This document shows, in pieces, positions 18,294 through 25,011 of a stretch of DNA of 64,000 nucleotides. The DNA lies in assembly GCF_034676725.1 (NCBI RefSeq), contig NZ_JAUCBR010000004.1, positions 3,748,001 through 3,812,000 on the forward strand, read 5' to 3'. Each line of letters starts with the position of its first letter. Within the stretch, counting starts at the first letter, position 1. The notes below the pieces were generated by a model, which saw only the letters and a program-made list of their open reading frames with translations, was not told the DNA's origin and ran no database searches. This DNA is from Denitromonas sp. Lineage in GTDB: Bacteria; Pseudomonadota; Gammaproteobacteria; Burkholderiales; Rhodocyclaceae. The position numbers and the translations under genes are program-made.

Positions 18294-18791
18294 TCAACCG
18301 GGCGGCGCATCCCAGTCGTGATGGGCTCTTTCGGCCATGTTGCGGCGCGCCTGCCGAAGGATGGCGGCACCTGACGGATCCGCTGTCCGGCACAGGGCGA
18401 CGCAGGCAGTAGTCAGCTGGTCAAGTTGGAACTTGGGGTTGGGGTGTCGGTTGGCGGGGGAACGTTGTAGCTCCAACAGCAACTGGTACTGCTGCCGCCA
18501 CATCGATTCACGGCGGCGCGGTGTCTGGGGAGAGCGAAGAATGAGTTCGGTCCCGAGGAACTGGAAGATGCGAGCCGGAGCATCCGGATACGTGAAGACC
18601 AGCGAGACGCTGGCGCTGATGAGATCGGGGAAGCGGAAGGTGGGTGACACGTTCTCTTCGCTGCGCAGCACGCGGTAAAGCCAGTCATGCTCCTCAAGCC
18701 ACAAGCGCGTTTCGATGACGTTTTGAGCATCGCGCTCCTTCGCGGGCGATGCGACATTGTGCTGGCGGGTCGTCGGTGTGGCGGGGAACAT
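18294..18791 (-). CDS. hypothetical ICE protein, 165 residues
   Basis: The ATG at 18791 gives a 165-residue soluble protein; the frame stays open further upstream, but that extension has shadow-like composition. It is rich in Arg, Leu and Trp, with no signal peptide, membrane segment or motif I recognise. It lies on the tra strand, upstream of the transglycosylase gene and separated from it by about 190 bases, next to the cargo insertion point. Function unknown. Confidence 0.5.
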   Translation of the reverse strand: MFPATPTTRQHNVASPAKERDAQNVIETRLWLEEHDWLYRVLRSEENVSPTFRFPDLISASVSLVFTYPDAPARIFQFLGTELILRSPQTPRRRESMWRQQYQLLLELQRSPANRHPNPKFQLDQLTTACVALCRTADPSGAAILRQARRNMAERAHHDWDAPPG

Positions 18792-19260
18792 CCTGCATAC
18801 CTCGCTTCTGTGGCGGCGTGTTGCGAACGCATGAGTGAAGGGTAGGCAGTCGCGGCTGCTGCGTCTGCCGAGAATGGCCACCTTATGAGGGGGATTTCGT
18901 GACCAGCGGGGGACGTCGACTGGGCGATAGACCCACGGAGATGTTCGCGCCCCGGTTGCTGTCGGTCTTGGTCCGCATGGGGGGCGATAGCTCAGAAAAC
19001 GGCTTCGGGGATGGCTTGTCGACCGGTGCGGACGATTGGCGGGATGAGCCTCACGGGCAGTTGCCGGCCAGAGGCTCCCAGTCAGCTTGCGGACGAGGCT
19101 GTGGCTCGTATGGCTGCTTCGCAGCGCCCAGCCATCTGACCAAGCATTCCAATTCCCTGCGTCCACACATCTATTGGTACGGGAATCCCGACCGTGGATG
19201 TCAAGCGGAAAAAGCATCCTCCGGCGCGATCCAAAGTCCGATGCTTCTACGCATTCCGGA
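18792..19260. other. intergenic boundary between tra module and defence island
   Basis: About 470 bases with no convincing gene on either strand. The open frames here run into the 165-residue gene or into the RHH gene without good starts. It holds the left edge of the inserted defence island, but I see no direct repeats or insertion sequence ends marking the junction. Confidence 0.5.
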
Positions 19261-19289
19261 TTGTGAACCGGCCTGCAATACTGTATTAT
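19261..19289 (+). promoter_or_regulatory. sigma70-type promoter of the defence operon
   Basis: TTGTGA (19261-19266), 17-base spacer, TATTAT (19284-19289). This is a near-consensus promoter 33 bases before the RHH repressor gene, with transcription expected near 19296. The -10 box lies inside a palindrome (19279-19295). Confidence 0.7.
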
Positions 19290-19295
19290 GCAGTA
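19279..19295. promoter_or_regulatory. 17-bp palindromic operator over the -10 box
   Basis: TACTGTATTATGCAGTA reads as an inverted repeat with TACTG/CAGTA arms, an AT-T-AT centre and one mismatched pair. It covers the -10 element, the expected place for autorepression by the ribbon-helix-helix protein encoded 27 bases downstream. Binding by that protein is an inference. Confidence 0.6.
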
Positions 19296-19321
19296 CTTTT
19301 GCAGTGGTTTCTGGAGAGCCT

Positions 19322-19519
19322 ATGGCCACGAGCAAGTCTGCCACGCTGACCTTTCGCATCGAACCCGGACTGAAAGAGGCCCTTCGCATTGCGGCGGATA
19401 AGGAACACCGGTCCATTGCAAACATGATCGAGGTCCTTATTCGGGATTACTGCGAGCAGCGCGGCATTGCCATTCCGCTCTCCGAGGAAACCAAGAACAA
19501 CAACGGAGTGCGTTCATGA
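19322..19519 (+). CDS. ribbon-helix-helix transcriptional repressor
   Basis: A 65-residue protein with the Arc/CopG-like pattern. The N-terminal strand KSATLTFRIEP is followed by two helices, LKEALRIAADKEHRSIANMI and EVLIRDYCEQ, the ordinary RHH fold length. The ATG at 19322 was chosen over longer in-frame starts because the GGAG just upstream and the promoter at 19261-19289 fit only this start. Its stop overlaps the ATPase start (ATGA at 19516-19519). It is the first gene of the operon and most likely represses it through the palindrome at the promoter, keeping the toxic and methylase functions in check. Confidence 0.85.
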   Translation: MATSKSATLTFRIEPGLKEALRIAADKEHRSIANMIEVLIRDYCEQRGIAIPLSEETKNNNGVRS

Positions 19520-22500
19520 TCAAGACGGTCAAGCAGGCCTGCCGGTTCAACCCGATCATCCGTGACTACCGGATGAGCCAGGGGATTGAGAACCTGGCGG
19601 ATCTCATCAATGACGCGGGTGATGGCCGCGAGTTCTTCTCGCGCAACTTCGTCACCCACGGCATGGATCAGCTTTTCCGTGAAGGCCTGCTGCGCCTGTC
19701 CGGCAAGTCCGACCAAGCCGTCTTCGAACTGACGCAGGCAATGGGCGGCGGTAAGACGCACATGATGATCGCGCTCGGCCTTCTCGCGCGGCATTCGCAT
19801 CTACGCAGGGACGTCCTGCCCGCCGATTTGGCCCCGCGCATTGAGTTCGGCCAAGCTCGCATTGCTGCGTTCAATGGCCGCAACAGCCCCGACAACTACA
19901 TCTGGGGCGAGATCGCCACCCAGCTCGGAGCCGCAGAGGCGATCAAGCCCTACTGGGCGAACGGGCCGAAGGCCGTCGATCAGCGCGTTTGGAAGGAAAT
20001 CATCGGCGACAAGCCGACCCTGATCCTCCTGGACGAGCTACCGCCTTACCTGGACAACGCCAGCACGCAGGTGTTCGGTCAGGGCACGCTGGCCAACATG
20101 GTGGTCTACAGCCTGAGTAGCTTGATGAGCGCCGCGCTGGAGCTGCCGAACTGTGCCATCGTGGTCGCTAACCTCGCAGGCAGTTACAAGGCTCAGACCA
20201 AGGCGCTCGCCGACGCCATCTCCAACTTGCAGCAGGAAACCCGTCGCCAGGCGATGACCATCACGCCGGTACAGCTGGCGGGTAACGAAATCTACGAGAT
20301 CCTCAAGAAACGTCTCGTCGACGAACTGCCGGACGAGCGCGTCATCTCCGACATCGCGGAGGAATACGCGCAGCAGATCAAGAAGGCCGAGGACGGCGGC
20401 TACATCGTGGCCAGCAGCATCGAGCAGATCGCCGAGCAGGTCAGGGAAACCTATCCCTTCCATCCGTCCTTCAAGCACCTCGTCGCACTGTTCAAGGAGA
20501 ACGAAGGCTTCCGTCAGACCCGTGGCCTGATGCAGTTCACCGCGCGCCTCCTCAAGAGCGTTGACGAGCGCGAAGCAGACGACGTCTTTCTGGTCGGCAC
20601 GCAACACCTCAATCTCAACGACGATCAGGTCAAGGATGAAATCGAGCGCATCGCGCCCAAGCTGATACCTGCGGTAACGCGTGACATTGCTGACAAGGGC
20701 AACGCCATCGCCGAGCACATCGATGATGAACTGGCTGTCGATGCCGCGCAGCAGGTCATGACCTTGCTGCTGGCCTCCAGCCTGTCGCGGGCCGTCGGCG
20801 GCCGCATCGGCTTGTCAGAAAGCGAGCTGATCGAGTTTCTCGCCGCGCCGCAGCGCAAGCCGGACGAGTTCCTCCAGGCCTTGCAGCGCCTGCGCGAATC
20901 GGCCTGGTATCTCCACCGTGAAGAGCAACGCTTCTTCGTTAAGGAAACCGAGAACCTATCCCGTCAGATCGAGCGCAACGCCAAGGAGGTGCCGCAGCCC
21001 AAGATCGATCAGGCGCTGATCAATCGTCTGTCGGGCATTCTCGACCCCGACCGCAAGATTGCGTATCAAGACGTGCAGGTGCTACCCAAGCTGGATGAGC
21101 TTAAGCTCGGTGGCCCGCGCACCCTGATCGTCATCAAGCCCGACGGCAAGGTGCCGCCCAGCGAGCTGCAGAACTTCTTCGACTACCAGCAGGAGAAGAA
21201 CAATCTGCTGGTGCTGACGGGCCAGGACAGCCTGCTGGCCGACGCGGTCGAGGAACGGCTCCGCGAGCTGTATGCCATCGAGCAGATCCACAAGCGCCTC
21301 AAGTCCGGCGACACCCTGTTCGAGGAGGCCCGCGACCGCTTCGAGGAGTCCGAAGATCGCTTCAGCAAGGCACTTTCGGCAGCCTACAACCGCCTCTACT
21401 TCCCCGCCAACGACCCGGTAGACGGTCGAGATGTGCTGGCCGGAGTCACCATTGACCAAGGCCTCAAGCTCGGTGAGGGCGACCAATCCGCCGAAACGCA
21501 GATCGAGAAACTGCTGTCCAGCCCGCGCGCCGATTACAAGCTCGTGACCGAACTCGGCAAGGACAACCTCGACGAATACTTCGCGCAGGCCGAGGAGTAC
21601 CTGTGGCCGTCCGGCAAGGACAACCGCCGCACGCCTTGGAAGGATGTCGCCACCCGCGCCAAGTGCTCGCCCATCTGGCCGTGGATGCCGGGCGCGAGTG
21701 GATTGGACGCCCTCAAGACCGAAGCCCTGAAGCAAGGCCGTTGGCGCTTGGGCGAGGACGGCTACATCGAGAAGGGGCCGTTCCCCAAGGATAAGGCCAC
21801 CGTCAATGTGTCCGTCGTCAACGTCAAGGCGGACACCGGCGAAACGGTTCTGAGCCTCACGCCGCGCCACGCGGGCGAAAGCCCGGTCGTCTATTGGTCG
21901 ACCAAGCCTGACGTGTCCGAAAAGGATCACAAGGTCGAGGATCTGGAAAACTTCGCCACGGGCGAGGGCACGGTCTACTTCATGGTGAAGGAGCCGACAG
22001 GTCGCTACGAAAGCGGTCCCGCCGCACGCTGGCTCGCCGACCTCAAGATCCGCCATCAGGTCGAGCCTGCCGCCGACAAGCGCCGTGTCATCCTGGCCGC
22101 CACCCCGCGCGCCGATCTCTTCTACACCTTGGACGGTTCCAACCCCAAGGACGGCACCCGCTACGACGGGCCGTTCGAGATCGGTTCTGCGAGCTGCCGC
22201 CTGCTGGTGTTCGCTCGTGCAGGCGAAGCCAACAAGACGGCGGACTTCCAGATTCCTGCCAGTGGTGACAAGACGGTTCAGATCGTGGACAGCAAGCCTG
22301 CGCGCCTGCAAAGCAAGCGTGTCGCCCTCGACACGACCGACCGGGTCTTCGCCGTCATCAACCGCTTCCGGGATCAGCCGGGCACGCGCTTCAAGGGTGT
22401 GCGCGTCGAGATCGGTGAAGGCGAGAACACCGTGACCGTCCGCTTTCAGGAACGCGAGGTCACCGCCGCCATCATTGAAGGCGTGGTCAACAGCCTGCGC

Positions 22501-22641
22501 GACGTGCTGGGTGAACCCGAAGCGCTGATCAACATCGCCATCGCCGATGGCGTGCAGTTCGATACCGGCTTCGCGCTCAAGGAGTTTGCCAAGCTCGCCG
22601 GGATCGAATTGAAGCCGGGCGAAGTGAGCCAGGAGGACTGA
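19516..22641 (+). CDS. DUF499 ATPase, Hma-type defence protein
   Basis: A 1041-residue AAA-like ATPase of the DUF499 family, the ATPase part of helicase-methylase-ATPase (Hma) islands. The P-loop is MGGGKT (about 76-81, Lys80) and Walker B is LILLDELPPYL (Asp173, Glu174). A long helical middle follows. Residues around 850-900 look like a chitobiase/hexosaminidase C-terminal-like beta-sandwich (FYTLDGSNP and YDGPFEI motifs), and about 940-1030 form a second small domain. There are no signal peptide or membrane segments, so it is cytoplasmic. It is coupled to the RHH gene by ATGA and followed 2 bases later by DUF3780. Its role in phage defence comes from knowledge of the family and context. Confidence 0.85.
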   Translation: MIKTVKQACRFNPIIRDYRMSQGIENLADLINDAGDGREFFSRNFVTHGMDQLFREGLLRLSGKSDQAVFELTQAMGGGKTHMMIALGLLARHSHLRRDVLPADLAPRIEFGQARIAAFNGRNSPDNYIWGEIATQLGAAEAIKPYWANGPKAVDQRVWKEIIGDKPTLILLDELPPYLDNASTQVFGQGTLANMVVYSLSSLMSAALELPNCAIVVANLAGSYKAQTKALADAISNLQQETRRQAMTITPVQLAGNEIYEILKKRLVDELPDERVISDIAEEYAQQIKKAEDGGYIVASSIEQIAEQVRETYPFHPSFKHLVALFKENEGFRQTRGLMQFTARLLKSVDEREADDVFLVGTQHLNLNDDQVKDEIERIAPKLIPAVTRDIADKGNAIAEHIDDELAVDAAQQVMTLLLASSLSRAVGGRIGLSESELIEFLAAPQRKPDEFLQALQRLRESAWYLHREEQRFFVKETENLSRQIERNAKEVPQPKIDQALINRLSGILDPDRKIAYQDVQVLPKLDELKLGGPRTLIVIKPDGKVPPSELQNFFDYQQEKNNLLVLTGQDSLLADAVEERLRELYAIEQIHKRLKSGDTLFEEARDRFEESEDRFSKALSAAYNRLYFPANDPVDGRDVLAGVTIDQGLKLGEGDQSAETQIEKLLSSPRADYKLVTELGKDNLDEYFAQAEEYLWPSGKDNRRTPWKDVATRAKCSPIWPWMPGASGLDALKTEALKQGRWRLGEDGYIEKGPFPKDKATVNVSVVNVKADTGETVLSLTPRHAGESPVVYWSTKPDVSEKDHKVEDLENFATGEGTVYFMVKEPTGRYESGPAARWLADLKIRHQVEPAADKRRVILAATPRADLFYTLDGSNPKDGTRYDGPFEIGSASCRLLVFARAGEANKTADFQIPASGDKTVQIVDSKPARLQSKRVALDTTDRVFAVINRFRDQPGTRFKGVRVEIGEGENTVTVRFQEREVTAAIIEGVVNSLRDVLGEPEALINIAIADGVQFDTGFALKEFAKLAGIELKPGEVSQED

Positions 22642-22643
22642 GG

Positions 22644-23276
22644 ATGGCGAAAGCCAAGGTCGCAACAAGCACCCCATCGTCCACGGCGCGCGCGCAAGTG
22701 CCGCACACGCTGGGCTTTGGCGTGCCTGCGACCTCGGATCCGCATCACTTCAAGGTCATCATCCCCAAGAGCAGCACCGGCAAGGTTCAAATCAGCGAAC
22801 ACCTCGGCCTGCAGGCCGCCAGCGCCGACAGCGCGGTCATCGACCGCGTCCTGCTGGATCGCCCGCGCTGGACGGCCATCCGCGCCGAGGTGCAACGAGC
22901 CTTCAACGCGCGCTTGTCCGCGCACGGCTTGAAGCCCGGTGCGTGGAAGGTCGGGGACAACCCGGTGGATCGCCTGCTCGGCAAGGAATTGTGTGTGCTG
23001 GCGTGGGCGGTCGAGCAGATGGACCCGGAGAAGATTCCGGTTGCCGTCCGCAACTGGCTGGCGCTGCGCCCGGAAGAACGCTGGTGGCTCTTCGGCATGA
23101 CCTCGATGAGCACGGGCGGCGTCACGGATGCCGGCAAGGGCTGGCGCACTGCGCTCAAGCACGCCTTGGGCGATGTGGCACAAAGTGACTTGCTCGCCCC
23201 GCGCGCGCGCCGCAGCGGCCGTGGCCGGGAAGACGGCCGTCCTTCGCTTGACCTGTTCGGGGACGAGACGCCATGA
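22644..23276 (+). CDS. DUF3780 protein, Hma-island component
   Basis: A 210-residue soluble protein matching the DUF3780 type that travels with DUF499 ATPase and DUF1156 methylase genes. Visible landmarks are an early LGFGVPATSDPHHF segment, a middle DRPRW and NARLSAHGLKPGAWK, and a conserved RPEERWWLFGMT stretch, then a basic tail. Biochemical function unknown. It lies between the ATPase and darT and overlaps darT as ATGA (23273-23276), so the toxin is translated from the same transcript. Confidence 0.75.
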   Translation: MAKAKVATSTPSSTARAQVPHTLGFGVPATSDPHHFKVIIPKSSTGKVQISEHLGLQAASADSAVIDRVLLDRPRWTAIRAEVQRAFNARLSAHGLKPGAWKVGDNPVDRLLGKELCVLAWAVEQMDPEKIPVAVRNWLALRPEERWWLFGMTSMSTGGVTDAGKGWRTALKHALGDVAQSDLLAPRARRSGRGREDGRPSLDLFGDETP

Positions 23277-23920
23277 ACGCCGTGCTCGTGCCGCCGCAAC
23301 CGAAGCTCTACCACATCGCCCATGTGGATCGTCTGGCCTCCATCGTGGCCGACGGCTTCCTGTGGTGCGACGCTGAGGTCATACGGCGCGCGCCTGCGGG
23401 CACGACCATAGGCATGAGCAGTATCAAGCAGCGGCGGTTAACACTGCCCTTGGGCAGCTACCCCGGCCTGCACGTCGGCGACTGCGTGCCGTTCTATTTT
23501 TGCCCGCGCTCCGTGATGCTCTACCTGATCTACCAGGGTAACCATCAGGAGTTGGCTTATCGCGGTGGGCAAGGGCCGATCCTGCACTTCGAGGCAGACC
23601 TGCACGCCGTCGTCGCGTGGGCCCACGCGCAGCCTGCGCGCTGGGCTTTCACGCTCTCTAACGCGGGCTCGTATTTCTTCGAGGACCGCAACGATCTCGC
23701 GCGTCTGGGCGAGATCAACTGGACTGCCGTGCAGGCCCGTGACTGGCGGGCCCACAAGGAAGGCAAGCAGGCGGAGTTCCTGCTGGAGCACTGCTTCCCT
23801 TGGCACCTGATCGAACGCATCGGCGTTCACTCGGCCGCCGTCTACGGCCAAGTGGTCAACACCCTTCCGGCGCACGGGCATCGGCCCACGGTCGAAGTTC
23901 GTGCGGACTGGTATTACTGA
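23273..23920 (+). CDS. darT: DarT, DNA ADP-ribosyltransferase toxin
   Basis: A 215-residue DUF4433 protein. DarT transfers ADP-ribose from NAD+ to thymidine (or guanosine) in single-stranded DNA, blocking replication. The family's key residues are present: YHI near the start (His14), a SIKQRR segment (Arg54/Arg55) and the catalytic Glu168 in GKQAEFLLE. Length is typical (about 210). It is translationally coupled to the DUF3780 gene and followed 18 bases later by its antitoxin. DarTG is known to act against phages by abortive infection. Here it sits inside a helicase-methylase-ATPase operon rather than alone. Confidence 0.92.
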   Translation: MNAVLVPPQPKLYHIAHVDRLASIVADGFLWCDAEVIRRAPAGTTIGMSSIKQRRLTLPLGSYPGLHVGDCVPFYFCPRSVMLYLIYQGNHQELAYRGGQGPILHFEADLHAVVAWAHAQPARWAFTLSNAGSYFFEDRNDLARLGEINWTAVQARDWRAHKEGKQAEFLLEHCFPWHLIERIGVHSAAVYGQVVNTLPAHGHRPTVEVRADWYY

Positions 23921-23938
23921 TATGAGAGGAGCACAGCC

Positions 23939-24997
23939 ATGATCGAGTACACCTCGGGCGACATCCTCAAGTGCGAGGCCGACGCGCTGGTCAACACTGT
24001 CAACTGTGTTGGCGTGATGGGGCGCGGCATCGCATTGCAGTTCAAGAACGTCTACCCCGAAAACTTCAAGGCTTACGAGGCTGCCTGCAAGCGCGAAGCA
24101 GTGCAGCCGGGCCGCATGTTCGTCTTCGAGACGGGGCAACTTACGCCGCCGCGTTTCATCATCAACTTTCCCACCAAGCGGCACTGGCGCGGCAAGAGCC
24201 GTATCGAGGACATCGAGTCGGGCCTTGCCGATCTGGTCAAGGTCATCCGCGACAGGAGCATTCGCTCGATTGCCATTCCCCCGCTGGGCAGCGGCCTGGG
24301 GGGGCTGGACTGGAACGAGGTGCGCCCCCGTATCGAGCGCACTCTGGCCGGCCTTGCTGGCGTGCAGGTGCTGGTGTTCGAACCCAACGGCACCCCTGCC
24401 AGCGACAAGATGGCCCACGTTCGGGAAGTGCCCAAGATGACAGCGGGCCGGGCCGCCTTGGTCGAGCTCATTCAACGTTATCTCGGTGGCTTGCTCGACC
24501 CTTTCGTCACCCTGCTGGAAGTCCACAAGCTCATGTACTTCATGCAGGAGGCCGGTGAGCCGCTGCGGCTCCAGTACGTCAAGCACCATTACGGCCCCTA
24601 TGCTGAAAATCTGCGCCATGTATTGAAGGCTGTCGAAGGCCACCTGATCTCAGGCTATGCCGACGGGGGCGATGCCCCCGACAAGCCCCTGAGCCTTGTT
24701 CCCGGCGCGGTAGACGAAGCCAAGAGCTTCCTCGATCAGCACGAAATCAGCCGTGCCCGCTTCGAGCGCGTCACCCGTTTGGTCGAAGGTTTTGAATCTC
24801 CCAACGGTTTGGAACTGCTGGCCACCGTGCATTGGGTGATGAGTCGCGAGGGCGCGTCCGAGCACGACAGCGTAGAACGTCACGTCTACGACTGGAACGC
24901 TCGCAAGCGGCAGTTCACGCCGCGCCAACTCGCCATAGCAGAAGAACGGTTGAAGTCGCAGGGCTGGCTGTCGCGCGAATCTGTGGCGACCCATTGA
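23939..24997 (+). CDS. darG: DarG, macrodomain antitoxin with SocA-like C-terminus
   Basis: DarG removes ADP-ribose from DNA through its macrodomain and also binds DarT. The 352-residue product has a macrodomain (about 1-155) with VNTVNCVGVMGRGIALQF and the motif FPTKRHWRGKS, in which Lys80 is at the position known to be catalytic in Thermus DarG. The C-terminal half (about 185-345) resembles the SocA/DUF4065 type (KLMYFMQEAG, KHHYGPYAENL), the part that neutralises toxin by binding. A GAGAGGAG sequence lies before the ATG. It ends 14 bases before the methyltransferase start, inside the same operon. Confidence 0.92.
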   Translation: MIEYTSGDILKCEADALVNTVNCVGVMGRGIALQFKNVYPENFKAYEAACKREAVQPGRMFVFETGQLTPPRFIINFPTKRHWRGKSRIEDIESGLADLVKVIRDRSIRSIAIPPLGSGLGGLDWNEVRPRIERTLAGLAGVQVLVFEPNGTPASDKMAHVREVPKMTAGRAALVELIQRYLGGLLDPFVTLLEVHKLMYFMQEAGEPLRLQYVKHHYGPYAENLRHVLKAVEGHLISGYADGGDAPDKPLSLVPGAVDEAKSFLDQHEISRARFERVTRLVEGFESPNGLELLATVHWVMSREGASEHDSVERHVYDWNARKRQFTPRQLAIAEERLKSQGWLSRESVATH

Positions 24998-25011
24998 AGA
25001 AGCGCACCCCC

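Noticed and set aside
18899..19321. N-terminal extension of the RHH gene
   Set aside because: The promoter, operator and ribosome site all lie inside this stretch, so translation from upstream is implausible.
21082..22677. 531-codon minus-strand frame in the defence ATPase
   Set aside because: Antisense shadow of the DUF499 gene, with no motif or ribosome site.
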